Assembly: GCA_039621445.1 (NCBI GenBank)
Contig: CP154956.1
Location: forward strand, 84,626,474-84,690,473
From: Euglena gracilis
Lineage: Eukaryota > Euglenida > Euglenophyceae > Euglenales
Direction: 5' to 3'
DNA: 64,000 bases
Part shown: one piece after another, positions 20,838-32,850 of the stretch
Layout of the letters: every line of letters starts with the position of its first letter
Numbering within the stretch: the stretch's first letter is position 1
Program-made: the position numbers and the translations under genes
Notes under the pieces: generated by a model
The model's input: only the letters and a program-made list of their open reading frames with translations
Databases searched by the model: none
Told to the model about the DNA's origin: nothing

Positions 20838-20965
20838 TGGGGGAAGAAACAAAAAAAAATGTTTTTTGAAAAAAAAACGGCGGGGGGCCACGAAGTTAAA
20901 AAAGACGTTTTTTTTCAAAAAAACGGGTTTTTTTCGAGAAAAAAAAACGTGTTTTAAAACGATCG
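20838..20965. repeat. A/T homopolymer foldback
   Basis: Alternating A-runs and T-runs around CG or GT steps (AAAAAAAACGG, ACGTTTTTTTTC, CGGGTTTTTTTCG). Similar sequence occurs at 11878-11936, 12186-12262 and 38988-39070. Likely subterminal parts of foldback elements. Confidence 0.55.
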
Positions 20966-21032
20966 TTAGAAAACGAACATCATCCCTGGGGGGGGGGTCA
21001 CGGGCAAGCACCTATGACAGATTCCAAATTTT

Positions 21033-21412
21033 AGCCCGCGGTCGGCTGCGGTCGGCTGCGGTCGGCTGCGGTCGGCTGCGGTCGGCTGCGGTCGGCAGCG
21101 GTCGGCAAAATAGTTGGCTGTAGGTGGGGGGTAGGCCAACAAAAAATGAGCATATATCACAATCACACAATCCACAGTTGCTGACTTTTGGTCACTTTTC
21201 GCTGCTTTTGGCCAGTTTTTGATGCTTTTGGACTGCTTTTGGCCACTGTTGCCGACTTTTGGTCGATTTTTGCTGCCTTTGCCCATTATTTCCTGTCTTT
21301 TGCTTTCTTTTGGTCACTTTTGTTGCTTTTGCCCACTTTTTGCTGTTTTGGCTGCTTTTGGCCAGCTTTTGCTTTGCTTTGACCTCTTTTGACCACTTTT
21401 GGCCTCTTTAAC
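21033..21412. repeat. GCGGTCGGCT decamer minisatellite and TTTTGGCC-rich tract
   Basis: About seven decamers of GCGGTCGGCT (21038-21106) are followed by a quasi-periodic CTTTTGG(C/T)CA tract (21184-21405). Low complexity; no gene. Confidence 0.7.
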
Positions 21413-23220
21413 CAGCCAGCAGCTTGATGAACCCCTCTCGTACACCACCCTCTGGGGGGGGGGGGGGCTCGCCCTCAGGAACCACTCCGCCGCTACCCCG
21501 GGTTAGGTTGCTGCCGCAAACTTTCCACCGAACTCAATCTTTTTTTTCCAGTATTTTGGTGCCAGTCGAGGCAAGTCAGCAGCCTGGTGGAACCGTCTCG
21601 GACACCACCCTTCAGTGGGGGGGCTCGCCCTTGTGAACCACTGCGCCGCTGCGATGGGGTAAGGTTTGCTGCCGAAAAGTTGAACACCGCCTACGTTGGG
21701 ATTTGGGCGAAGATGGCTACAATGGTTTTTATGGCAGTTTTTTTTCCTTTTTCTTTTTGGCTTGCTGTCTAATTTTTGAATGGGCATTCCAACCAAGCTG
21801 CATTTGTTTTTTTCCCCCAGGATTTCGGTATCAATTGAGACCAGCCAGAAGCCTGATGGACCCCTCTCAGACACCACACTCTGGGGGGGGGGGGCTCGCC
21901 CTCGCAAACCTCTCCGCCGCTCCCCCGGGGTCAGGCTTGCTGCCGAAAACTTTGACACCCCTCGCCCTCGCGAACCACTCCGCCGCTCCCCCGGGGGAAG
22001 GCTTGCTGCCGAAAAGTTGAACACCGCCTACGTTGGGATTTGGGCGAAGATGGCTACAATGGTTTTTATGGCAGTTTTTTTTCCTTTTTCTTTTTGGCTT
22101 GCTGTCTAATTTTTGAATGGACATTCCAACCAAGCTGCATTTGTTTTTTTTCCCTCAGGATTTCGGTATCAATTGAGACCAGCCAGAAGCCTGATGGACC
22201 CCTCTCAGACACCACACTCTGGGGGGGGGGGGGGCTCGCCCTCGCGAACCTCTCCGCCACTCCCCCGGGGTCAGGCTTGCTGCCGAAAACTTTGACACCC
22301 CTCGCCCTCGCGAACCACTCCGCCGCTCCCCCAGATGCTGTTTTGTGGTTTTTTTTTATGGTTTATGGTTTTATGGTTGCTTTTTTTTTTTTTTTTTTTA
22401 ATTTCTGGATGGGCATTCCAACCAAGGTGCTTTTTTTTGTAATTTGGGTTCCAGAGTGGAGACCAGCCAGAAGCCTGATGGACCCCTCTCGTATATCACT
22501 CTCTTGGGAGGAGGCTCTCCCTCACGAACCACTCTGCCGCTGCCCCAAGGTGAGGTTGCTGCCGCAAATTTTCAAGCGAGCTCAATTTTTTTTCCCCCAG
22601 GATTTCGGCACCAGTCTAGACCAGCCAGCAGCGTGATGGAACCCTCTGGGACACCTCCTGTGGGGGGGGACCCCTCGCACCCGTGAATTACTGCCCCCCT
22701 GCCCTGGTGTAAGGCTTGCCGCCAGAAAACTTGGACACCCCTATGCTGTTTTATGGCAGTTTTTTTTTTTTTTTTTTTTTTCTGACTTATTTTTGAATGG
22801 GCATTCCAACCAAGCTGCATTTTTGCCAAGTTTTTTTTTTTGGTTCAAGAGTCGAGACCAGCCAGCAGCCTGATGAACCCCTCTCGTACACCACCCTCTG
22901 TGGGGGGGGCTCGCCCTCAGGAACCACTCCGCCGCTACCCCGGGTTAGGTTGCTGCCGCAAACTTTCCACCGAACTCAATCTTTTTTTTCCAGTATTTTG
23001 GTGCCAGTCGAGGCAAGTCAGCAGCCTGGTGGAACCGTCTCGGACACCACCCTTCAGTGGGGGGGCTCGCCCTTGTGAACCACTGCGCCGCTGCGATGGG
23101 GTAAGGTTTGCTGCCGAAAAGTTGAACACCGCCTACGTTGGGATTTGGGCGAAGATGGCTACAATGGTTTTTATGGCAGTTTTTTTTCCTTTTTCTTTTT
23201 GGCTTGCTGTCTAATTTTTG

Positions 23221-25683
23221 AATGGGCATTCCAACCAAGCTGCATTTGTGTTTTTTCCCCCAGGATTTCGGTATCAATTGAGCCAGAAGCCTGATGGACC
23301 CCTCTCAGACACCACACTCTGGGGGGGGGGGGCTCGCCCTCGTGAACCTCTCCGCCGCTCCCCCGGGGTCAGGCTTGCTGCCGAAAACTTTGACACCCCT
23401 CGCCCTTGCTAACCACTCCGCCGCTCCCCCGGGGTAAGGCTTGCTGCCGAAAACTTTGACACCCCTCGCCCTCGCGAACCACTCCGCCGCTCTCCTGGGG
23501 TAAGGCTTGCTGCCGAAAACTTTGACACCCCTCGCCCTCGCGAACCACTCCGCCGCTCCCCCAGATGCTGTTTTGTGGTTTTTTTTTATGGTTTATGGTT
23601 TTATGGTTGCTTTTTTTTGCCTGCTGTCAAATTTCTGGATGGGCATTCCAACCAAGGTGCTTTTTTTTGTAATTTGGGTTCCAGAGTGGAGACCAGCCAG
23701 AAGCCTGATGGACCCCTCTCGTACATCACTCTCTTGGGAGGAGGCTCTCCCTCACGAACCACTCTGCCGCTGCCCCAAGGTGAGGTTGCTGCCGCAAATT
23801 TTCAAGCGAGCTCAATTTTTTTTCCCCCAGGATTTCGGCACCAGTCTAGACCAGCCAGCAGCGTGATGGAACCCTCTGGGACACCTCCTGTGGGGGGGGA
23901 CCCCTCGCACCCGTGAATTACTGCCCCCCTGCCCTGGTGTAAGGCTTGCCGCCAGAAAACTTGGACACCCCTATGCTGTTTTATGGCAGTTTTTTTTTCC
24001 TTTCTGGCTTGCTGACTAATTTTTGAATGGGCATTCCAACCAAGCTGCATTTTTGCCAAGTTTTTTTTTTTGGTTCAAGAGTCGAGACCAGCCAGCAGCC
24101 TGATGAACCCCTCTCGTACACCACCCTCTGGGGGGGGGGGCTCGCCCTCAGGAACCACTCCGCCGCTACCCCGGGTTAGGTTGCTGCCGCAAACTTTCCA
24201 CCGAACTCAATCTTTTTTTTACAGTATTTTGGTGCCAGTCGAGGCAAGTCAGCAGCCTGGTGGAACCGTCTCGGACACCACCCTTCAGTGGGGGGGCTCG
24301 CCCTTGTGAACCACTGCGCCGCTGCGATGGGGTAAGGTTTGCTGCCGAAAAGTTGAACACCGCCTACGTTGGGATTTGGGCGAAGATGGCTACAATGGTT
24401 TTTATGGCAGTTTTTTTTCCTTTTTCTTTTTGGCTTGCTGTCTAATTTTTGAATGGGCATTCCAACCAAGCTGCATTTGTGTTTTTTCCCCCAGGATTTC
24501 GGTATCAATTGAGCCAGAAGCCTGATGGACCCCTCTCAGACACCACACTCTGGGGGGGGGGGGCTCGCCCTCGTGAACCTCTCCGCCGCTCCCCCGGGGT
24601 CAGGCTTGCTGCCGAAAACTTTGACACCCCTCGCCCTTGCTAACCACTCCGCCGCTCCCCCGGGGTAAGGCTTGCTGCCGAAAACTTTGACACCCCTCGC
24701 CCTCGCGAACCACTCCGCCGCTCTCCTGGGGTAAGGCTTGCTGCCGAAAACTTTGACACCCCTCGCCCTCGCGAACCACTCCGCCGCTCCCCCAGATGCT
24801 GTTTTGTGGTTTTTTTTTATGGTTTATGGTTTTATGGTTGCTTTTTTTTGCCTGCTGTCAAATTTCTGGATGGGCATTCCAACCAAGGTGCTTTTTTTTT
24901 TGTAATTTGGGTTCCAGAGTGGAGACCAGCCAGAAGCCTGATGGACCCCTCTCGTACATCACTCTCTTGGGAGGAGGCTCTCCCTCACGAACCACTCTGC
25001 CGCTGCCCCAAGGTGAGGTTGCTGCCGCAAATTTTCAAGCGAGCTCAATTTTTTCCCCCCAGGATTTCGGCACCAGTCTAGACCAGCCAGCAGCGTGATG
25101 GAACCCTCTGGGACACCTCCTGTGGGGGGGGACCCCTCGCACCCGTGAATTACTGCCCCCCTGCCCTGGTGTAAGGCTTGCTGCCGAAAACTTGGACAAC
25201 CCCTATGGTGTTCTATGGCAGTTTTTTCTTTTCTTTCTGGCTTGCTGTCTAATTTTTGGATGGGCATTCCAACCAAGCTGCATTTTTGCCAAGTTTTTTT
25301 TTTGGTTCAAGAGTCGAGACCAGCCAGCAGCCTGATGAACCCCTCTCGTACACCACCCTATGGGGGGGGGGGCTCGCCCTCAAGAACCACTCCGCCGCTA
25401 CCCCGGGTTAGGTTGCTGCCGCAAACTTTCCACCGAACTCAATCTTTTTTTTACAGTATTTTGGTGCCAGTCGAGGCAAGTCAGCAGCCTGGTGGAACCG
25501 TCTCGGACACCACCCTTCAGTGGGGGGGCTCGCCCTTGTGAACCACTACGCCGCTGCGATGGGGTAAGGTTTGCTGCCGAAAAGTTGAACACCGCCTACG
25601 TTGGGATTTGGGCGAAGATGGCTAGAATGGTTTTTATGGCAGTTTTTTTTTCTTTTTCTTTTTGGCTTGCTGTCTAATTTTTG
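23221..25683. repeat. Two near-identical 1.23-kb higher-order repeat units
   Basis: The landmark AATGGGCATTCCAACCAAGC occurs at 23221, 24452 and 25684, giving units of 1,231 and 1,232 bp. Line-by-line comparison shows only scattered single-base and homopolymer-length differences. An earlier shorter unit (1,105 bp) spans 22116-23220. This implies recent unequal exchange or conversion. Confidence 0.88.
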
Positions 25684-25789
25684 AATGGGCATTCCAACCA
25701 AGCTGCATTTGTTTTTTTTCCCCCAGGATTTCGGTATCAATTGAGACCAGCCAGAAGCCTGATGGACCCCTCTCAAACACCACACTCTG

Positions 25790-26200
25790 GGGGGGGGCTC
25801 GCCCTCGCGAACCTCTCCGCCGCTCCCCCGGGGTCAGGCTTGCTGCCGAAAACTTTGACACCCCTCGCCCTCGCGAACCACTCCGCCGCTCCCCCGGGGT
25901 CAGGCTTGCTGCCGAAAACTTTGACACCCCTCGCCCTCGCGAACCACTCCGCCGCTCCCCCGGGGTAAGGCTTGCTGCCGAAAACTTTGACACCCCTCGC
26001 CCTCGCGAACCACTCCGCCGCTCCCCCGGGGTAAGGCTTGCTGCCGAAAACTTTGACACCCCTCGTCCTCGCGAACCTCTCCGCCGCTCCCCCGGGGTCA
26101 GGCTTGCTGCCGAAAACTTTGACACCCCTCGCCCTCGCGAACCTCTCCGCCGCTCCCCCGGGGTAAGGCTTGCTGCCGAAAACTTTGACACCGCCCATGT
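25790..26200. repeat. Uninterrupted run of six 66-bp monomers
   Basis: Pure head-to-tail monomers. For example CCCCTCGCCC begins at 25861 and 25927, a period of 66. Successive copies differ mainly in GGGGTCAGG versus GGGGTAAGG and CCACTCC versus CCTCTCC. Confidence 0.9.
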
Positions 26201-26645
26201 TGGCAGCTGGTCGTAATGACTGAAACGGTGTTTTCAGTCAGTTTTTTTTTGCCTGCTGTCAAATTTCTGGATGGGCATTCCAACCAAGCTGAATTTTTCC
26301 CCCCATAATTTGGGTTCCAGAGTGGGGACCAGCCAGAAGCCTGATGGACCCCTCTCAGACACCACACTCTAGGGGGGGGGGGGGGCTCGCCCTCGCGAAC
26401 CTCTCCACCGCTCCCCCGGGGTCAGGCTTGCTGCCGAAGACTTTGACACCCCTCCCCCTCGCGAACCACTCCGCCGCTCCCCTGAGGTAAGGCTTGCTGC
26501 TGGAAACTTTGACACCCCTCGCCCTCGCGAACCACTCCGCCGCTCCCCTGGGGTAAGGCTTGCTGCCGAAAACTTTGACACCCCTCGCCCTCGCGAACCA
26601 GTTCACCGCTCCCCTGGGCCAGGTTTTTACCCGGACCAACCAAGC

Positions 26646-27425
26646 TTTTCAACAAATAGGCTTAGGTATATGCCGGTTGATACCATGCCTCTTTCTCTCT
26701 GTTTTTTTTTCCTTTCTGCTCTTCTCATAAGGAGTTATGTTTCCAGCCCTTTCCAACCTGCCGTGAGGCGAATCTCCAATACCTAATTTTCTCACCTTAA
26801 ATTCCAAGCACTCCTGGCAGTAAACACCCCCAAAAACACAAACTGCACCAAATTTTGAGGGCCGTATTCCTCTCTAGGCCGAATTTCAATGCGGTGCCAA
26901 CTTGTAGGGTGGTTTGGGGTTTGGATGTCTGCCTGGGCACGCACTCCATGGCCCACAGATCTCACCCCGGGGGGGGGGGTCGGGTTCAGACCAAAAGTGC
27001 TTGGGGACTTCCATGACTCCCAGCGCCGGCGGCGCGGTTAGACCTGAAAAGGCCATTTTCCCGATTTTTTTTTCCCGGTCAACGACGAGGTAAGCACCAC
27101 CCCACCAGAGGGAGGGGAGTTTCAGAGTGCTTTGCAGTGTGGGCCAACCCCCATGGGGTTCGTCAATTTTCACCACCCTGGTTCCGTCCGTCCTGTTTCA
27201 ACTGGCTCAAATTTTGATTCAATTTGATTTATGTAATTTGCGTCAGTTTCATATCCTCCTGAGATTGTCATTCATAACATGCCGGTTGGCCATTTGTCCA
27301 ACCCGGCCCACGAAAGTCCCTTGACATCCATAATCCCAGTTCAGCTTTGAAAGAAAACCATTTTAACATTTCCTAAGCCCTACCTCATCCCCATCTCCTC
27401 ACACATAAACTCATAAAACTCCTTG
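26646..27425. other. Spacer between young and old satellite arrays
   Basis: No gene recognised. Includes a G-tract at about 26969-26978. Confidence 0.4.
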
Positions 27426-30400
27426 CCCGCGCGATCCACGCCGCCGCTCCGCTGGACCAGACCTGCTCAGCAAATTTCAGAATCCTCGTCTTCGCAATCC
27501 ACGCCCGACCCTCCCAGGACCAGGCTTGCTGCAAGATGAACCCACCCTTCATTTAACAGGGTTTGATCAACAACTAGACAAGGATGACGGGACGTTGATC
27601 TTTTTTTTCTTCTTTTTGGTTTCCCTTGTGAAGGCACCATGTCTCCTGACTCTCAAACTCGCATTAAGTCATTCTTCACCTAAACCCTCAAACCCGTCTG
27701 CTTGTCACCTGAAAACACCAATTTTTGACGGGCCCAACTCCCTGGTGCCCACCTGGGTTTTTTTTTTGAGCTTACTGTAATGCTGTGGTTATGTCGGCCC
27801 CACACAAATTGTTCTTTGCGCCCACAGAAGCATGATTTTTTTTTAATTCTCTCCTCCCTCTCCCCACCAGCTCGTTTCACAACAGACTCGCGTGGGAAAC
27901 CTGAAGTACTTGGGCGCCTGCAGACTTCATTCAAAACATGCCAGTCTTCCTACCCATTCCCAGACGTCCAAAATCCTAAGTTCTGTAACCATGAACCAAC
28001 CTCATCATTTTAACCTCTCCTAAACCCTACCTCCATCTCCTCATTATATCTGGGCCCAACAACTCCCACACTTGCGATCCGCATCAGCGAGAATCCATGC
28101 GCTCCCCAGGACCAGACTTGCTGCCACAAATCTCAGCCTCCTCCCCCACGCGGTCCACGCCGACGATCCCCTGGACCAGGCTTGCTACAAGCGGGACCCA
28201 CCCTTTCACCTGACAGGGCTTGGTCAACCAAGGGGACGTTTTTTTTTTTGGTTTTCCTCACAAAGGCAACAACATTGTGGCATTCCTCACCTAAATTTTG
28301 AAACCCCCCTGCCTGGCACAGCCCCCTTGAAACAATACACCAAACGTTGTTGGGCCGCACTCTCTGGTTCCCGCCCCTGTTTTAATTTATTTAATTGGGA
28401 CAAATTTTGATAGCACCAAGCGTTCAATTTGCTTCGAGTGCATCCCCACTGACAATCAATGCCGTGGTTATGTTGGCCTACAGAACCATGCATTTCCTTT
28501 TTAGCCCTCCCTCCACTAGCTCGTTTCGCGGCAATTGCTTGCGGGAAACTTGAGTTGACGACTGCGTTAATTGCTTACCCTCCCGAAACACTCATTCAGA
28601 ATATGCCAGTTAGCGATTTGACCAACCCATTCCCGGCTGTAACCATGGGAAGATAACCATCATTTCAATTTTTCCCCCTCCATCTCCTCAAATGTGTCGG
28701 GCCCAACAACAGCTCATAAAACCCCTTGCCCTCGCCATCCATGCCGCCGCTCCCCAGGCACAAACATGCTGCGGCAAATTTTTGGTCCCTCGACCTCGCG
28801 ATGCACGCCGATGCTCCTGAAGACCAGGATTGCTGCCACAAATTTTAGTCCCCTCACCCTCTCGATCCGCGCCGCTGCTCGCCAGGACCAGGCTTGCTGT
28901 CCCAAATTGTGCCCCCTCGCCCTCTCGACCTACGAGGCTTGCTGCCGAAAATTTTGCCCCCTTGATCTCTCGATCCACACTGACAACCCCAGGACCATGC
29001 TTGCTGCCGCATATTTTAGCCCCCGCGCCCCAGTGATTTTTCGCTTCTTTTGTTTCGAAGCTTAATACCTCCCAACATTTTCGAACATGAAGCGCAAACT
29101 GAACAAATTTTTTACTGGTTTTATGGGGGTCTTTTAAACTACTGTGTAGTCAATTTTTTTTGTGGGCAAATTGCACCGCCTAACCAGGCTTGCTGGCGCA
29201 TATTTTAGCCCTCTCACCTTGGCGGTTCAAACTGACGCTTCCCCGTAACAGGCTTGCTGCCGCAGAGTGTAGTCCCGTCGCACTCACAATCCGCGCCGCC
29301 GCTCGTCAGGACTAGGCTTTCTGGCGCTAATTTTAAGCTTCCTCGCTCTCGTGACCCACGCCAACGACCCCCAGGACCAGGCTTGCTGCCGCAAAATCCA
29401 ACCCCCTCTGCCAGTCCAAATTGATGCCTCCCTGCACCAGGCTTTGCTGCCGCAAATTTTGGGCCCTCTCATCCTCTCGATCTGCGCTGCTGCTACCAGG
29501 ACCGGGCCTCATGCCGCAAATTTTAGCCCCTTCGCCCTCTCGATCCGCCGCGATCCCTCGATTGACCAGGCTTGCTGCCGCAAATTTTTGTCCCCTCGCC
29601 CTCTCGATCCACACGGACGACCCCAAGGACCACGCTTCCTGCCGCATGTTTTAGCCTCCTCGCCCTGGCAGTCCAAACTGGTGCTTCCCAAAAGCCACTC
29701 CCCAGGATCAGGCTTGCTGGCGCAAATTTAGCCCCCTCGCCCTCTCGATTTGCGCCGCTGCTCACCAGGACCGAATTTGCAGCCTCAAATTCTAGCCCCT
29801 CGCCCTGGGGCCCAAATTGGCGCCTCCTCACACCAGGTTTGCTGCTGCATATTTCGGCCCTCTCGCCCCTCGAGCCGCACTAATGCTCCGCAGGACCAGG
29901 CTTCCTGCCGCAAATTTTATCCCCCTCGCCCTCCCGATCTGCGCCACTGCTTCTTAATTAGCAGGCTTGCTGCTGGGAATTTTGACCCCTTGCTTTCTCG
30001 ATCCATGCCACTGCTGTCCTGGGCCAGGCCTGCTGCCACAAATCTAAGCTCCCTCACCCTGGCGCTCCAAATTGACGCTTCCGGGACCAGGTGCAAATTG
30101 TTGTCCCTTCGCTCTCCCAGGACCAGGCCTTCTGCCTCAAATTTTAGCCCCTCGCCCTCTCTGTCCACAGCGACGCTCACCAGGACCAAATTTTCTCCCG
30201 TAAATTCTAGCCCCCTTGCCCAGGCGGTCCAAATAGACGTCTCCCCAGACCAGGCTTGCTGCCACAAATTTTGGGACCTCTCGCCCTCTCGATCTTGCGC
30301 TGCTGGTACCCAGGACCAGGCTTGCTGCCGCAAATGGTGGCCCCCTTGCCCGCTCGATCCACGCCGACCCCTAGGACCAGGCTTGCAACTGCAATTTTTG

Positions 30401-31170
30401 CCCCCTCACCCTTACAGTCTAAGCTCCGCCTGCGGTCTACGCCTCCCCAGAATAGGTTTGCTGGCACAAATTTTAGCCTCCTTGCCCTCTTGATTTGCCT
30501 CCCCAGGACCAGATTTGCTGCTGCAATTCTACCCCCTCGCCCTCTCGGTTTGCGCCGCTGCTCCCAAGGTCCAAACTTGCTGCCTCAATTGTAACCCCCT
30601 CGCACTCATGTTCCGCGCCGCTGCTCTCCAGGACCAGGCTTGCTAGCGCAGATTTTAGTCCCCTTCTCGAGCCGTGCGGACACCCGCCAGGACCAGGCTT
30701 GCTGCCGCGATTTCAGCTCCCCATCACGTTCAATTTGATTTATGAATATCCAATTTTTTGGGGGGGGGCAGATTCCTGGGTTTTTCCTTCCCAATCTCCA
30801 TCGGCTAGTGCAACGACAGTGGCGTGCGGAAAATCTCAACTATTTGGGCTCTTGCACCATTTTTATGACCTCCTGAGACATTCATTCAGAACATGCAAGT
30901 TGGCAATTCGTCCTACCCATCCATCCATCGGACGTCCAAAATCCCAATTTATGTAACCATAAAAAGACATACACATCATTTTACCGTTTCTTAACCTCTC
31001 AATGTATTAGGGTATTTGGGCCCCATAACAACCCGTAAACCTCTTCGCCTTCGCGATTCACACCGCAACAATTCTCGCGCTCCCTGGAGCCACGCTTGCT
31101 GCCTTAAATTTTGGCCCCCTCGCCTTCGTGATTCACACCGTCGTTCCCCAGGGCTACACTTAACAAGGAT
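27426..31170. repeat. Decayed satellite array related to the 66-bp monomer
   Basis: Dozens of diverged units of about 60-66 bp, densest at 28730-30720, built from CCAGGACCAGGCTTGCTGCC, then CAAATTTTAGCCCCCTCGCC and CTCTCGATCCGCGCCGCTGC. The order and landmarks (GGCTTGCTGCCG, then an A/T block, then CCCCTCGCCCTC, CGA, CCGCCGCT) match the 66-bp monomer next door, so both descend from one monomer. Degeneracy indicates an older, no longer homogenised array. The 247-aa and 126-aa frames are repeat shadows. Confidence 0.75.
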
Positions 31171-31410
31171 CACTGGTCAACGACGGGTACTTTGATGGTT
31201 TCCTTCATTACTGAGTATTTTCTCCTGTACCACGCAGTCAGTCCCACTCGACGAAATATCATCATCACCACTTGCCAAACAAATGCCCACGAAAACCAGC
31301 TACACCAACACAGAGGCAGGGTTGCGGGTCATGTGGAACAGGGCGTGGGGCTGGAAACACGTCAGATGGGTTCTGGTCGTCCAAGAGGGATTCCAATTTA
31401 TTATTATTAT
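31171..31410. other. Unassigned stretch
   Basis: Nothing recognisable. Confidence 0.4.
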
Positions 31411-32850
31411 TTTTTCTCTGACTGCAGTGCCCACCGCACTACAGCAACAGCTGCCACAGCACCAGCCACCGCCACAGCGCCTACCAGGTGGAGGCGACCA
31501 CCGCTCAACCGCTGGGCACTGGCCACTGCAGCACCCCAGCATGGCCACCGCAGTCCCCGCCTCCACCACCGCCACAGCACCAACCGTTTGCGGCAGTGCC
31601 AGCCGCCGCCACAGCACTGCCTGCCGCAGTCGCCGCAGTGCCTTGCGCAGAGGCAGCCACCACCGCTGGCCCCACCAGCTCTGTGACAGGGTCAGGGTGG
31701 TCCGTATCAAGCTGTTTATTTTTTTTTTACCTCTTAAGGACCGCCTCAGGACCAAGGGCTGGCTAAGATCCAAACCCAGAACTGGACGTGTAAACAAAAA
31801 AACAACAACCCATTTGTAGTTTTGGCTGGTTCAGTGCTGGTCAAAAACATCCAAATATCGTCCCCCCCTGGTGTCAACTTTTTGCGAAATATATCAAATT
31901 TGTTCTGCATGTTGGTGTTTCTTTTTCCATTGAAGGTGCTGCTTTTATATTCTTTTTATTCACTGAAGGACCTCCCTGGACAGTTTCAGCCGCTGAGGTT
32001 GGTTGGTGCCACAGAAACAAGCTTCGCTCGGCAGTGCAGCTGTCACGTCACGCTGGCCATTTTGCCAGCCACCACATCAGCTGCTGCAGTGCCCACGAAG
32101 CAGCAGCTCCAGTCGATGACACACAGCACACACCACCACGGTCTCCACCGTTAGGGCGTTCCGCAGCCGCTGTGCTCCCCCACCACAGCGTTGGTCCCCG
32201 CCTCTGTACTCGCCGCAGCGGCAGCATGAATCACATCACCCATTCTGCGCAGCCCAAGGCTGCAGCAGTCCCCATCGCCGTAGCATCTGCAACCGCAGTA
32301 CCACTTTTCCCACCGCAACAGCAGCCTCCAGCCACCGCTGTAACCTCTCTGACAGCAGTGCCCACCGCACTACAGCAACAGCTGCCGCAGCACCAGCCAC
32401 CGCCGCAGCGCAGAGCAGCTCTGCTGGGCAGAGGCGACCACCACGCAACCGCTGGGCACCGGCCACTGCAGCACCCCAGCATAGCCACAGCTCCAGCCAC
32501 CGCGTCAGCACCCCACAGTGGACGACCACCGCAGCCCCCGCCCCACCACCGCCACCAACCGTTTGCGGCAGTGCCAGCCGCCGCCACAGCATTGCCTGCC
32601 GCGATCGCCGCAGTGCCTCGCGCAGAGACAGCCACCACCGCTGGCTCCACCAGCTCCGTGAGAGGGTCAGGGTGGTCCATATCAAGCTGTTTTTTTAAAA
32701 AAAAATTTGAAAAGGACCGCCTCAGGACCAAGGGCTGGCTAAGAGCCAGACCCAGAACTGAACGTGTTCAAAAAAACAACACATTTGAAGTTTTGGCTGG
32801 TCAGTGCTAGTCAAAAACATCCAGATATCGTCCCCCCCTGAGGTCGACCT
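31411..32850. repeat. GCA-rich duplicated segment (offset about 930-975 bp)
   Basis: CTGCAGTGCCCACCGCACTA at about 31421 recurs at about 32354. GGGTCAGGGTGGTCC recurs at about 31689 and 32664, and CAAAAACATCCAAATATCGT recurs at about 31842 and 32812. The interior is a degenerate CCACCGCCACAGC trinucleotide-like repeat. Long Ala/Pro/Gln/Thr frames on both strands (up to 258 aa) follow from this and show no domain. Confidence 0.7.

Larger units (their letters stand above)
21413..26645. repeat. 66-bp satellite domain with higher-order repeats
   Basis: Main satellite block. Monomers are 66 bp, with CGAACCACTCCGCCGCTCCC and GGCTTGCTGCCGAAAACTTT as landmarks. They are interspersed with spacer modules that all contain GACCAGCCAGAAGCCTGATG-like strings and a T-rich segment ahead of GGGCATTCCAACCAA. 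The combination forms higher-order units of about 1.1-1.23 kb (22116-23220, 23221-24451, 24452-25683). All frames across it (up to 198 aa) are satellite translations. Confidence 0.9.

Noticed and set aside
18206-26645. Satellite array considered as a CRISPR array or a repeat-protein gene
   Set aside because: Monomers are head-to-tail without unique spacers, and several frames on both strands are open because the 66-bp period is divisible by three; the context is eukaryotic.
29750-30493. 247-aa plus-strand frame
   Set aside because: It follows the decayed ~63-66-bp satellite and shows only its translated periodicity.
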